Shown: positions 43,016 to 52,351 of the stretch, piece by piece
Layout: each line of letters starts with the position of its first letter
How positions within the stretch are numbered: the first letter of the stretch is position 1
From: a halophilic archaeon
GTDB lineage: Archaea; Halobacteriota; Halobacteria; Halobacteriales; Haladaptataceae
Length of the DNA stretch: 64,000 bases
Reading direction: 5' to 3'
Assembly: GCA_003298465.1 (NCBI GenBank)
Contig: QNGA01000010.1
Location: 62,001-126,000, forward strand
Program-made: the position numbers and the translations under genes
The notes under the pieces: generated by a model
Told to the model about the DNA's origin: nothing
Seen by the model: the letters and a program-made list of their open reading frames with translations, nothing else
Databases searched by the model: none

Positions 43016-44614
43016 CTAGACGCCCGGGTTCCCGTCGTCGACGACGAAACTCGCGTCCGTCCGAATCGGGGCCCCCGGCCGAGTCACGTAGTCGACGACG
43101 CGGTAGTCGGTCCGCCACCGGTCCGGCGTGAGCGTGCAGCGAACGTACCCGCGCTGGTTGTTGTAGTACTCGACGTTCTCGTTGTCCGACGTCACTTGCC
43201 GGCCGAACTCGTCCATATCGGTACCGTCTCCACCGGAGCTGATGGAGGTGGCGACGAACTCGGTACCGACCGTTTCCGAGTCGGGGTCGTCGAACTCCCG
43301 CTTGAGATTGTTGGCGAAGTTCGCGTGGAAGTCCCCGGTGACGACGACGGGGTTAGAGACGTGTCGCTCGAAGGCTTCGAGGACCGTGTTCCGGTCCGCG
43401 ACGTATCCGTCCCACTGGTCCGTGCGATACCCCTCCTCTGGGCCTTCTTCGAGGTCCATCGAGGCCATGGGCACCTGGTTCGCGAGGACGTCCCAGGTCG
43501 CGTTCGAAGCGGCGAGGTTGTCCACCAGCCACTGCTCCTGTGCGTCGCCGAGGATGGTTCGGTCCTCGTCGAACCGCTCCGTGCAATCGACGACGCTGAA
43601 CGCGTCGTCGCAGGCCTGGTCGGTTCGATACTGACGCGTGTCGAGCACGTTGAACTCGGCCAGGTCGCCGAACGTGAAGTTCCGGTACAGTTTCTGGCTC
43701 GAATCGTTCGGCATCTGCGCCAGCCGGAACGGCATGTGTTCGTAGTAGGCTTTGAACGCCGCGGCCCGGCGCTCGAGGAACGCTTCGCGCGTCTGTTCGT
43801 CGGGGTCCTGTGGCACGTCATCGGCCCAGTTGTTGTCCACTTCGTGGTCGTCCCTCGTGACGAGCCACGGCGCGCTCGCGTGGGCGGCCCGCAAGTCGGG
43901 ATCGGATTTGTAGAGACCGTACTGGAGGCGGTATCGGTCGAGCGTCTCCGTCTGGGAGCGGTAGGCCTGCGGAACCGCGGTATCGCGGGCTCCGCCGTTC
44001 GGCCCGATACCGTACTCGTAGATGTAGTCGCCGAGGTGGACGACCAGGTCGAGGTCGTCCGCGGCCATGTGGTCGTAGGCCGTGTAGAACCCGCTGTCCC
44101 AGGACTGACAGGAGGCGAACGCGAACGTGAACTCCTCGGGACTGGCGTCGAGTGCCGGAGCGGTCTTCGTCCGACCAACTGGACTGCGGTGTCCAGCGGC
44201 GGTGAACTGGTAGTAGTACTCCGTGCCGGGGTCGAGACCCGTCACGTCCACGTGGACGGAATGTGCGTGTTCCGGCTTCGCGAAGACGACGCCGGCCTTC
44301 TCGACCGACGCCATGTCCTCCGTCGATGCGATCTTCCACCGAACGGGAACTCTCTTCCGGGGCATCCCGCCACCGTTCTCGAGAGGATTCGGCGCGAGAC
44401 GAGTCCACAACACCACGGAGTCCGGCAGGGGGTCGCCCGAGGCAACCCCCAGCGAGAACGGGTCCTCTTTGAACCGGCCGCTGTCGTCCATCACTGCGGT
44501 GGTCGTGCCCGCCGTGCCGACGGCGGCGAGCGCCGTCGCGCCGCCGGTCCGCTTCAGAAACTGTCGTCGGCTGTGGTCCGTCGGGTCCGGGTTCGATGGA
44601 TTGTCTAACTCCAT
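43016..44614 (-). CDS. PhoD-family alkaline phosphatase/phosphodiesterase, Tat-exported
   Basis: A 532-residue secreted enzyme. A Tat signal (HSRRQFLKRTGGATALAAV) is followed by an Ig-like N-terminal domain (GVASGDPLPDSVVLWTRL) and the metallophosphatase core: ASCQS, HLGDYIYEYG, TRDDHEVDNNWADD and VTGDFHANF. These hold the Fe/Ca ligands. It releases phosphate from mono- or diesters outside the cell. Its promoter carries a perfect palindrome between the TATA patch and the start codon, so it is likely regulated, plausibly by phosphate. Confidence 0.93.
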   Translation of the reverse strand: MELDNPSNPDPTDHSRRQFLKRTGGATALAAVGTAGTTTAVMDDSGRFKEDPFSLGVASGDPLPDSVVLWTRLAPNPLENGGGMPRKRVPVRWKIASTEDMASVEKAGVVFAKPEHAHSVHVDVTGLDPGTEYYYQFTAAGHRSPVGRTKTAPALDASPEEFTFAFASCQSWDSGFYTAYDHMAADDLDLVVHLGDYIYEYGIGPNGGARDTAVPQAYRSQTETLDRYRLQYGLYKSDPDLRAAHASAPWLVTRDDHEVDNNWADDVPQDPDEQTREAFLERRAAAFKAYYEHMPFRLAQMPNDSSQKLYRNFTFGDLAEFNVLDTRQYRTDQACDDAFSVVDCTERFDEDRTILGDAQEQWLVDNLAASNATWDVLANQVPMASMDLEEGPEEGYRTDQWDGYVADRNTVLEAFERHVSNPVVVTGDFHANFANNLKREFDDPDSETVGTEFVATSISSGGDGTDMDEFGRQVTSDNENVEYYNNQRGYVRCTLTPDRWRTDYRVVDYVTRPGAPIRTDASFVVDDGNPGV

Positions 44615-44618
44615 GCAG

Positions 44619-44631
44619 GTGGGAGTCCCAC
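44619..44631. promoter_or_regulatory. Palindromic operator candidate at phoD-like promoter
   Basis: GTGGGA-G-TCCCAC is a perfect 6-bp inverted repeat with one spacer base. It ends 5 bp before the start codon (44614) and follows an AATAATAA patch (44634-44641). Its place between TATA box and start suits a repressor or a transcription-start-proximal operator. Confidence 0.5.
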
Positions 44632-44823
44632 CGTTATTATTTCAGACTTTATAATATTAATATATCCCGCGTGAGTAGATGTAGTGGGGGAACGTACCCC
44701 TTTGTAGCGGTACGTACACGGCAGGACTCGGAGGCTGGGTCGGACAGTAACCCTTCGTCGTCCAGATGTCGGGCGCGAACCCCGAGTAGCAACAGCTTTC
44801 GGCGATGCTCCCCAAGAACACGC

Positions 44824-45030
44824 ATGAACCGAAAGCTGGTCCCGGTCATGGGAATGTCGTGCAGCAACTGCGAACAGAGCGTCGAAAGCGCCCTCGAGAG
44901 GCTCGACAGCGTAGCGCGCGTCGAGGCCGACCACGAGGACGACACCGTCGAGATAGTCGTCGACGACGACGTGGAGGACCGCGACGTCCGCGAAACGATC
45001 GAGAGCGCGGGCTACGACGTTCCGGCGTAG
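44824..45030 (+). CDS. CopZ-like heavy-metal chaperone (HMA domain)
   Basis: A 68-residue stand-alone heavy-metal-associated domain with the metal motif M-S-C-S-N-C (GMSCSNCEQSVESAL). It binds Cu(I) or a similar ion and passes it to P-type ATPases. ATG 44824 gives exactly one HMA domain. It is convergent to, and overlaps by 19 bp, the gene of a metal P-type ATPase, its probable partner. Confidence 0.92.
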   Translation: MNRKLVPVMGMSCSNCEQSVESALERLDSVARVEADHEDDTVEIVVDDDVEDRDVRETIESAGYDVPA

Positions 45031-47330
45031 TCGTCCGGCGTCTCTTCCGTCGCGGGTCCAGTTTCGTCACCTTCGACCGCGAAGTCCGCGTTCACGTATT
45101 CGCCGCCAAGCAGTTGGCCCACAAAACTGTTGGCCAGCACCGCCGACACCGACAGTACCATCGCGACCATCGCGAACACCGGATGGACGAGGCCGGTCGT
45201 CGCGGCGGCGACGCCGACGCCGTTGAACGAGAACGCGGCGGCGAGGTTCTGTCGCGTCTTCCGACGGCTCTCCGCACCAATCTCGTAGGCGTCCATCACG
45301 CCGCCGAGTCGCTCGCCCATCAGCACGATATCGGCGGACTCGATGGCGATGTCGGTACCGGCGCCGATGGCGATGCCGACGTCCGCCTGCGTGAGCGCGG
45401 GCGCGTCGTTGATTCCGTCGCCGACCATCGCCACGCGGTGGCCCAGGTCCTGCAGGCGACCGATCTCCTCGCGCTTCTCGCCGGGGAGGACGTCGGCCAT
45501 CACCCGGTCGATGCCGACCGCGTCCGCGACCGCGTTCGCGGTTCGCTCGTCGTCGCCCGTGATCACCACGGGCGTTACGTCGGCGTCCGCCATCCGCCGG
45601 ACGGTTTCGGCGGCGTCGCTCTTTATCTCGTCGCCGATGCCGACCAGGCCGACGAGCGTACCGCCCTCCACCACGCCGGAGACGGTGAGCCCGCGATGCT
45701 GGAGTCGCTCGATCTCGTTGCTCGCGACCGAGAGGTCGACCCCTTCGGCTTCGAGCCAACCGGGCTTGCCCACCAGCACGTCCGAGCCGTCGACGGTGGC
45801 AGCGACCCCCTTTCCGGTCGTAGAGTCGAACGCCTCGGGGTCGCCGTACTCGACGCCACGCTCGTCTGCACGCGCGAGGATGGCGGCGGCGAGCGGATGC
45901 TCGCTGAATGCCTCCGCACTCGCTGCCGCGGCCAGCACGTCCGCCTCGTTCCCGTCGAACGCCACGACCTCGGAGACCCCGGGGTCGCCGACGGTGACGG
46001 TGCCCGTCTTGTCGAGGACGACGTGGTCGACGTCCGGGAATATCTGAAAGGCGTCGCCACTACGCATCAGGACGCCCCGGTTTGCGGCCTTCCCGCCGCC
46101 GCGGACGAGAGCCAGTGGCGTCGCCATACCGAGCGCACAGGGGTAGCCGAGGACGAGGACGGCGAGGGCGGCGAAGGCACCTCGCTGGACGTTCGGACTA
46201 CCGCCCCACGTCGGCGGGGCGACCGCCCAGAACATGAACGAGAGTCCCGCGACGGTGAGCACGCCGGGGACGAAGTACTCGAGGACGCGATCTGCGAGCC
46301 GGACGACCGCGGGCTTCGTCGCACGGGCCTCCTCGATTTCGCGAGCGACCCGGTTCAGAAATGCGTCCTCTCCGGTCGCGGTCACCTCGACGAGGAGCGT
46401 CCCGGTCTCGTTCACACTCCCGCCGATTACCTCGTCGCCCGGCCGTTTGTCTTCGGGAGCGGACTCGCCGGTCGCCACCGACTGGTCGACGGTAGACTCC
46501 CCGTCGACGACGTCACCGTCGACGGGAACGCGTTCGCCGGGCTTGACCCGGACGCGGTCGCCGACAGCGAGGTCGGCGACGGCGACTTCTTCGACGTCAC
46601 CCTCGACAGTGACGCGGCGAGCGGTGTCCGGTCGGAGGTCGAGCAGGTTCTGCACCGCCTGGGAGGCCCGCGTACGGACGAGCAAGCTGGTGTACTCCGA
46701 GAGGACGTGATAGGTGGTGATGAAGACCGAGACGGCGAAGAAGTGGACGGTCGGGAAGTCGGGGAAGACGAACAGACCGAGGAACCCCCCGAACAGCCCC
46801 GCGAACGCCCCCGCCTCGAGCAGCACGTGCTGGTTGAGGATGCCCCTGCGGAGGCTGTTGTACGCCTTCTCGATAACGTAACCCCCCGGTCCGAACACCG
46901 TCCCGAGCGCGACCGCGAGCGTGACGAGGTCCATCGCCAGCGACTCGGATTCGAAGCGTCCCGTCACGAGTATCATCCACAGCATCAGCGCGGCGGTGGC
47001 GATGGAGGCGCCGCCGGCGAGCAGGAGTCGACGCTTCCCGTCGGCGAGTTCCGCCCGTCGTTCCTCGAATCGCTTCCGCTTGTCCGGGTCGCGAATCGTG
47101 TACCCCAGGTCGCGGAGCGTGTCCTTCAACTCGACCTCGCTCAGCGTCGCCTCCTCGTACCGGACGAGGACCTCCTCGTGGGCGAGGCTCACGTCGACGT
47201 CTTCGACGCCGTCCGTCCTGTCGTACGCCTTCTCGATGCTCTCGGCGCAGAACGAACAGGCCATGCCACCGACGTTGAACTGTTTCTGTGTCGTCCCCAC
47301 CGTACCTTCACGTCGCCGTGTGATAGCCAT
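45012..47330 (-). CDS. Heavy-metal P1B-type ATPase with unusual Y-P-C motif
   Basis: A 772-residue metal-exporting ATPase. It has an N-terminal HMA domain (GGMACSFCAESI), the actuator TGES in VATGESAPED, phosphorylation motif DKTGTVT, the HP motif in FSEHPLAAAI and the hinge GDGINDAPAL. The membrane metal site, usually C-P-C in copper pumps, reads G-Y-P-C-A-L-G. The later TM7 pair is F-N (SFNGVG) in place of Y-N, and TM8 carries M-V-L-S-V-S. The metal is therefore uncertain: copper is likely because of the HMA and CopZ neighbours, but the first ligand is changed. ATG 47330 (or 47336) starts it. Confidence 0.9.
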   Translation of the reverse strand: MAITRRREGTVGTTQKQFNVGGMACSFCAESIEKAYDRTDGVEDVDVSLAHEEVLVRYEEATLSEVELKDTLRDLGYTIRDPDKRKRFEERRAELADGKRRLLLAGGASIATAALMLWMILVTGRFESESLAMDLVTLAVALGTVFGPGGYVIEKAYNSLRRGILNQHVLLEAGAFAGLFGGFLGLFVFPDFPTVHFFAVSVFITTYHVLSEYTSLLVRTRASQAVQNLLDLRPDTARRVTVEGDVEEVAVADLAVGDRVRVKPGERVPVDGDVVDGESTVDQSVATGESAPEDKRPGDEVIGGSVNETGTLLVEVTATGEDAFLNRVAREIEEARATKPAVVRLADRVLEYFVPGVLTVAGLSFMFWAVAPPTWGGSPNVQRGAFAALAVLVLGYPCALGMATPLALVRGGGKAANRGVLMRSGDAFQIFPDVDHVVLDKTGTVTVGDPGVSEVVAFDGNEADVLAAAASAEAFSEHPLAAAILARADERGVEYGDPEAFDSTTGKGVAATVDGSDVLVGKPGWLEAEGVDLSVASNEIERLQHRGLTVSGVVEGGTLVGLVGIGDEIKSDAAETVRRMADADVTPVVITGDDERTANAVADAVGIDRVMADVLPGEKREEIGRLQDLGHRVAMVGDGINDAPALTQADVGIAIGAGTDIAIESADIVLMGERLGGVMDAYEIGAESRRKTRQNLAAAFSFNGVGVAAATTGLVHPVFAMVAMVLSVSAVLANSFVGQLLGGEYVNADFAVEGDETGPATEETPDDYAGTS

Positions 47331-48007
47331 AACCATTACGACGTGAATCGTCGCGCGTCGCTGCCAGCGGTGCCGTCTGCGCGCCCGCATCTCGGTGTCC
47401 CACGTACCGCTCGCCGACGATCGAATGGCATCGGGACGACGGGCCGCTGAGGGAGGCGACGAGGTCGGGGAGCGTCGTTCGGTGGAGACCGTTTACACGT
47501 TTCAACGGAGTCGGAGACGGTTCAAAGCGTTCACGGAGCAAAACGATACCCGGTGTCTAATACCACCCCGTTCGACTCACGAAACGCATCCGACAGTCCG
47601 ACGGTGTCTGTGACTCGCGCCGGCGTGGAAGTCGGATGCAGATGCGGTGATGACGGAAGCTACCCTCGCCTGCGCCCACCGCATCGGGAGCCTCCCTGCA
47701 CCCGTCGGTCGCTGCGACCGGCGCTCACGGCTACCCACCCGTCGACGACGCTGTCATCCCCCTGCCGCTTTCCGACGGAGCGCGCAGACTTCCGCTGTCC
47801 GTCTCTCTCGTCTCGAAGGGCCCCATCGCTAGCCGGAAACCGGGACCCGACACCGAGCGGTACGAGAGCCACCGACGCCTGCTGGCGAGCGCGCCTGTTC
47901 GGAGCCGGACGGACGTGAGTCCGGTACCGCAGCCGTCCCGCTTACCGGTGGCTCGCCTCGTCTCGTTCGGGTCTAGGGACGGACGAGGCGAGTGACCCCG
48001 AGGCGGT
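47331..48007. other. Intergenic region, 677 bp
   Basis: No gene with recognisable protein character was found on either strand. The part nearest 47331 must hold the promoter of the P-type ATPase. No strong TATA box or palindrome was seen. Confidence 0.35.
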
Positions 48008-48349
48008 TCACTCGGGTGTCTGCAGCGGTTCGTAGACGAGTATGGTGTCGGTGCTCCGGACGACGACGAGAAACTCGTCGATCGTGAACCGGACTTCGAC
48101 GTGGCTCCGTTTGTCCGCACTCGCGTCGATGAGCGCGTCGAGTGCGTCCGGATCGAGATGCTCGTACAGGGTGAGCGTCGTCTGGCCATCGGGCGGCTCG
48201 GTAGCGTCCAGAACGGCGTCGACGACGCCGTGTTTCGGCGACCGGGACGAATCCATCGAATAGGACCCCGTCAGAGTGTACTGAGTAGACACGCTCGGGC
48301 CAGGGCGGTCCGTCTCGGTGCCAAACCAGGTAGTCGTTGTAGCGGTCAT
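48008..48349 (-). CDS. HalOD1 output-domain protein
   Basis: A 113-residue haloarchaeal protein. The pattern VVDAVLDATEPP, then LYEHLDPDALDALID and EVRFTIDEFLVVV matches halobacterial output domain 1 (HalOD1), found alone or at the end of signalling proteins. Its role is unknown, presumed to be in signal transduction. The start may be ATG 48349 or the later 48257, which would leave just the domain. It lies 73 bp downstream of an HTH-10 regulator, on the same strand. Confidence 0.8.
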   Translation of the reverse strand: MTATTTTWFGTETDRPGPSVSTQYTLTGSYSMDSSRSPKHGVVDAVLDATEPPDGQTTLTLYEHLDPDALDALIDASADKRSHVEVRFTIDEFLVVVRSTDTILVYEPLQTPE

Positions 48350-48422
48350 CGATGTCCTCCGTGCGCGTACGTTCGTCCTCCATCCGGTTGAGTAATCGGT
48401 GCTTATGGCGGAACGTGCGGGG

Positions 48423-49079
48423 TCAGCGAACCAGAGCACCGAACACTCGCTCCTCGATTTTTCGGAGGTGTTCGCCCGCGGTCGTAGGTGCGATTCCGAC
48501 GGCGTCCGCTACGTCTTCGTGCGTCGACTCCCGGGGGGCACTGTAGTATCCGACTTCGACCGCCGCCTCGAGCACCTCTCGCTGGCGAGTCGTCAGCAGT
48601 CTCGTGAACGAACCTTCGTCCGGTTCGTAGGTGCCCGTATCGACGACCTCGAACGTGAGGGCGGTCTCATCGACGCCGTCTCGGAACAACGCCCGGAGGT
48701 CCGGGTCGCTCCCCAGGTGGGTTATTCGAAGCGACCCATCGGCGTTGATGCGAATCGGCATCTCGATGACGATGTCCGATTCGCGCCCGAGTTCCAGGAT
48801 TCGTCGCGTCGAGGCCGTCGGCTCGAACTGGCTCACCGCCATCCAGCGTTCCTCTCCCGAGACGAGATAATCGACGACGTAGGGTGAGTCCCGCATGATC
48901 TCCCGGTATCGGTCCCGGTCGCCGCTCCCCTCGGCGAGCAACAGCACGGTACCGTCGGCGAGGAGTTCGACGTGGTGGATCGCTTCCCGCTGGAGCGATG
49001 GCTCCTCGGCGAGTTGCTTTCCGAGCGGATGGAACGTGCCGCTCTCAGCGGGGTGAGCGAGGACCGTGAGATATCGCAT
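48423..49079 (-). CDS. HTH-10 transcriptional regulator
   Basis: A 218-residue regulator starting MRYLTVLAHPAESGTFHPLG, with C-terminal HTH-10: LTTRQREVLEAAVEVGYYSAP, then THEDVADAVGIAPTTAGEHLRKIE. A TATA box on this strand (CTTTAAGT, centre 49109) is 30 bp upstream, so the mRNA is leaderless. It is divergent from the FAD monooxygenase with an 86-bp spacer and very probably controls it. It resembles the 6209-6859 regulator most among the five here. Confidence 0.92.
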   Translation of the reverse strand: MRYLTVLAHPAESGTFHPLGKQLAEEPSLQREAIHHVELLADGTVLLLAEGSGDRDRYREIMRDSPYVVDYLVSGEERWMAVSQFEPTASTRRILELGRESDIVIEMPIRINADGSLRITHLGSDPDLRALFRDGVDETALTFEVVDTGTYEPDEGSFTRLLTTRQREVLEAAVEVGYYSAPRESTHEDVADAVGIAPTTAGEHLRKIEERVFGALVR

Positions 49080-49104
49080 ACGCGCGAAAGCAAGCGCCGA
49101 CTGG

Positions 49105-49112
49105 ACTTAAAG
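49105..49112. promoter_or_regulatory. Shared TATA element between HTH-10 and monooxygenase genes
   Basis: ACTTAAAG read on the plus strand and CTTTAAGT on the minus strand. It is 30 bp from the regulator start. On the other side it predicts a start of transcription near 49136, leaving a 30-nt leader for the gene at 49166. Confidence 0.5.
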
Positions 49113-49165
49113 AATCGTGCATGACCTGCAGTCGGCGTTTCGTAGGCGCCGACCAACGCAGAGAC

Positions 49166-50383
49166 ATGGAACACACGGAAGAGACGCCCGGCGTCGCGAT
49201 CGTCGGCGGCGGCATCTGCGGGCTGACCACGGCACTCGCGCTCGAACAGCGGGGCCTAGAGCCGACCGTCTACGAGGCCGCCTCGGAATATCGACCCGTC
49301 GGTGCCGGAATCCTCCTGCAGACGAACGCGTTGCTCGTCTTCGAACGTCTCGGCGTCGTCGACCGCGTCCGTACCGACGGAGTTCCCCTCGAGGACAGTC
49401 AGATTCGGTCCCCGAGCGGACGGGTTTTGAAACGATTCGACCTGGATAGGGTCGAACGGAACGACTTCGGCTACGGCTTCGTCGCGATACATCGTGCCGA
49501 CCTGCTGCGGATACTCCTCGACGAACTGAACACCGAGGTCGAAACGGGAATGGCGTGTGCGGCGGTGACAGACACGGACACACCGACCGTCCGGTTCGCC
49601 GACGGGACGCGCGTTCGTCCCGACGTTCTCGTCGGGGCGGACGGCATCGACTCCGCCGTTCGCGACGCGGTCGCCCCGGACGTCGAACCGCAAGCGATGG
49701 ACAGCGTCGTCTATCGGGCCATCGCCACGCTCGAACTGCCCGAGCAGTACCGCACGCTGGGATTCGAGATATGGGGCGAGGGAACCTACACCGGTGGCGC
49801 ACCGGTCGACTCCGACCGGTTCTACTGGTTCGCGACGGCACCCGAGCAACTGGCGGAGGACACGGCCGACCCACGAGAGACGACCTCGGCGCTCCGCGAC
49901 TACGTCGCTGCGTTCCCGGACCCGATTCCATCCATCGTCGAATCGCTCGACGGTAACGACGTCATCGTCACCGAGCTGGAGGACGTTCCGCCACTCGAAC
50001 GATGGTATCGCGGGTCGGTCGTCCTCGCCGGTGACGCTGCCCACGGGATGTTACCGTTCGCCGGACAAGGTGCGGCTCAGGCGATCGAGGACGCGCTCGC
50101 GCTGGCCCACTCGATAGATGTGCACGCAGATCAGTCAGCAGCCTTCGCGACGTACGAATCCGAACGAAAGCCCAGAGCCGACCGGATTCGTTCCGAATCG
50201 GAGAGACTCGGGAGACTCGGAACGATGCAATCGAACATCGGCTGTCGGGCGCGTAATCTCGCGTTCGGACTGCTTCCGGACGCGCTCTTTCGACGGGGAC
50301 GGCGGCGGCGCGTATCCGGCACCTGGCTCCCCGAGGCCGCCAACGAGGAGCGCGATGCTAGCACCCGCGTAGCTCCGGACTAG
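49166..50383 (+). CDS. FAD-dependent aromatic-type monooxygenase
   Basis: A 405-residue class A flavin monooxygenase. The FAD motif is VAIVGGGICGLTTALALEQRG, the DG motif VLVGADGIDSAVR, and the second FAD block VLAGDAAHGMLPFAGQGAAQAIEDA; all three define salicylate-hydroxylase/zeaxanthin-epoxidase-like enzymes that use NAD(P)H and oxygen. The substrate is unknown. ATG 49166 begins the family homology. It is divergent from an HTH-10 regulator, a frequent haloarchaeal pairing. Confidence 0.92.
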   Translation: MEHTEETPGVAIVGGGICGLTTALALEQRGLEPTVYEAASEYRPVGAGILLQTNALLVFERLGVVDRVRTDGVPLEDSQIRSPSGRVLKRFDLDRVERNDFGYGFVAIHRADLLRILLDELNTEVETGMACAAVTDTDTPTVRFADGTRVRPDVLVGADGIDSAVRDAVAPDVEPQAMDSVVYRAIATLELPEQYRTLGFEIWGEGTYTGGAPVDSDRFYWFATAPEQLAEDTADPRETTSALRDYVAAFPDPIPSIVESLDGNDVIVTELEDVPPLERWYRGSVVLAGDAAHGMLPFAGQGAAQAIEDALALAHSIDVHADQSAAFATYESERKPRADRIRSESERLGRLGTMQSNIGCRARNLAFGLLPDALFRRGRRRRVSGTWLPEAANEERDASTRVAPD

Positions 50384-50764
50384 CGGTCAGTTGCTATCGG
50401 TGAACTACCCCCTCCTACCCACGCACGTTCGCTCGTGGCTCGAGGGGGCTTAGCGCCTACGTTCAGCGAAGAGATTTTCTTCTGACTCGAACGGTGTTCG
50501 AGCGCTGGGGGACGTTCGGCAGTCGCTTACGGGCGACGGCCCGAGCGTGTCTCTCTCGGCGGAAGCGTTTTCTCCGGAGCGAGCGTCCCCCGGCTGCGTT
50601 CGTCACTCGGCCGACTCCTGACCGACCCGAGAAACGAGGCGAGGGAGCGCGTCGTCCGGACTGCGGCTTACTCACGGCCTCGGAAGAAGGCAGCGCTGCG
50701 GGTTCGGACGGGGCACGGTCAGTGGGGAAGCGTTATAAAACAGTCATTTCTACATACATGTACG
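50384..50764. other. Intergenic region with promoter of CPBP gene
   Basis: A 381-bp gap. TTATAAAA at 50733-50740 is centred 28 bp upstream of ATG 50765, a clear leaderless promoter. The rest holds no recognised gene. Confidence 0.6.
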
Positions 50765-51664
50765 ATGTCAGGTATGAAGATCTCGGACCGGGGTGATACC
50801 ACAGCGCCAGGCGAGAAGGGGCTTCGCGGACTCGCCCGGCGGTACCAGACGACCGCGTTCGTCCTGATGACCCTGCTCGTATCGTGGGGGTGCTGGGCGC
50901 TCACCTACGTCGCGTTGCCCAGCGACGAGTTGACACAGGTTCATTTCGTCCCGGGCGCGTTCGGGCCGACGATAGCCGCGGCCCTCGTCACCTGGGCGAG
51001 CGGGGGTGACCTCCGTGCGTGGGCGGCACAGATCGTCGACTGGCGGGTTTCGCCGCGATGGTATCTCGCCGCGCTGGGGCTTCCGATCGTGCTGATGGTC
51101 GGGAGCGTCACGGCCGGAGTCGCACTCGCGGGCGCTTCGCTCGACGCGTCCGTACTCACCCGACGGCTTCCCCAGTATCCCGTCGGGCTCCTCTTCGTAC
51201 TTCTCGTCGGTGGCGGACAGGAGGAGCCGGGCTGGCGGGGATTCGCCTTGCCGCGACTGCAGGAGACCTACAGTTCCCTCACGGCGAGTCTGATCGTCGG
51301 TGGCGTGTGGGCCGTCTGGCACCTGCCGCTGTACTTCATGGGATTCCCCCGAAACGAGACGGGGAGCTTCCTGCTGTACGCGCTGTTAGTGGTCGGGTTT
51401 TCGATACTCCTGACGTGGTGTTACAACAGCACCGGCGGAAGCGTCCTGCTCGCCATGCTGTTCCACGCCAGCGTGAACACGGCGGGTGGGCTCCTCCCGG
51501 TTCGAGAAGGCGTCGCGGAACAGTGGCCGCTGGTGGTCGACGGGGCGTTGATCGTCGCCATCTGGCTCGCTGCGGTCGCCGTGGTTAGCTGGAGCGACGC
51601 CGAATCGCTGTCCCGCCGGGGGATTCCCGACCCGAGGAGTGCCGGCGTCGAATCGGACCGATGA
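50765..51664 (+). CDS. CPBP-family intramembrane glutamic protease
   Basis: A 299-residue membrane protein with about eight hydrophobic segments. The Rce1/CPBP motifs are all seen: EE-x3-R in GQEEPGWRGFALP, the F/W-x3-H block VWAVWHLPLYFM, and H-x3-N in LFHASVNT. Archaeal and bacterial relatives process prenylated or small peptides or act in stress and bacteriocin immunity; the role here is unknown. It is coupled to the following kinase gene by a 4-bp overlap (ATGA). Confidence 0.92.
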   Translation: MSGMKISDRGDTTAPGEKGLRGLARRYQTTAFVLMTLLVSWGCWALTYVALPSDELTQVHFVPGAFGPTIAAALVTWASGGDLRAWAAQIVDWRVSPRWYLAALGLPIVLMVGSVTAGVALAGASLDASVLTRRLPQYPVGLLFVLLVGGGQEEPGWRGFALPRLQETYSSLTASLIVGGVWAVWHLPLYFMGFPRNETGSFLLYALLVVGFSILLTWCYNSTGGSVLLAMLFHASVNTAGGLLPVREGVAEQWPLVVDGALIVAIWLAAVAVVSWSDAESLSRRGIPDPRSAGVESDR

Positions 51665-52242
51665 GAACGCTGCAGTCGACGCCGACGTCGACTGCGCCTT
51701 CGATACCCGGAGAGTCGGAGTCCGTCGACCGGTACAGAGAGCCCGCTCCGAGACCGCATCGTTATTCGTCCGGACCGCCAAGAACGACCGTGTTCGTCGT
51801 CCTCTGCGGTCCGCCGGCCACCGGGAAGACCACGCTCGCGACGGAGTTACACGAGCGGCTCCGAGCGCGCGGGTACGAGTTCGAACGCCTCTGTTCGGAC
51901 GAGTTCTCCCGGCGAACGTACGAGCAGATGTACGAACGAGTCGTGAACAGCGACGCGGACTGGCTGATCGACGGGACCTTCTACAGACGGGAGTGGCAGG
52001 AGCGGTTCCGACGATTGGAGGAGGTTCGCTTCGTCCACGTGACGGCCGACGTCGAGACGTGTCTGGCTCGCAACCGCGCGCGCGAGGACGCCATCTCAGA
52101 GAAGGGACTCCGCGTCGTCCACGCGGAGTTCGCGCCGCCGCGGGAGGCGCTTACCATCGACACGGACGAACGGGCCCTCGAAGCCGCCCTCGACGGACTC
52201 GAACTGGTCGTCCTGTCCTGGCTGGACGACGACGAGGGCTGA
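51661..52242 (+). CDS. P-loop kinase (zeta-toxin/AAA_33 type)
   Basis: Up to 193 residues. A Walker A GPPATGKTT, then FERLCSDEFSRRTYE and DWLIDGTFYRREW with VHVTADVETCLARNRARED follow the AAA_33/gluconate-kinase-like small-molecule kinase pattern (lid Arg in CLARNRARED). The first 42 residues are low complexity. A GTG at 51790, just before FVVLCGPPATGK, would give 150 residues and lies about 28 bp after a TATA-like CGTTATTCG, so it may be the real start; ATG 51661 is kept for its ATGA overlap with the CPBP gene. Substrate unknown. Confidence 0.8.
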   Translation: MRTLQSTPTSTAPSIPGESESVDRYREPAPRPHRYSSGPPRTTVFVVLCGPPATGKTTLATELHERLRARGYEFERLCSDEFSRRTYEQMYERVVNSDADWLIDGTFYRREWQERFRRLEEVRFVHVTADVETCLARNRAREDAISEKGLRVVHAEFAPPREALTIDTDERALEAALDGLELVVLSWLDDDEG

Positions 52243-52351
52243 ACCGGCCCGTTCGCGGACGTTCCACGAAGAGAGGAGAGACTCGAAGCGGTCGCGACAG
52301 CGCGCGAGAGCACCTGGTCTAGTGCGGTCGGAGCGACGGACGGGGGCCGGG

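Noticed and set aside
44805..47450. 881-residue plus-strand frame opposite the P-type ATPase
   Set aside because: Antisense shadow; the minus strand carries DKTGT, TGES and GDGIND motifs.
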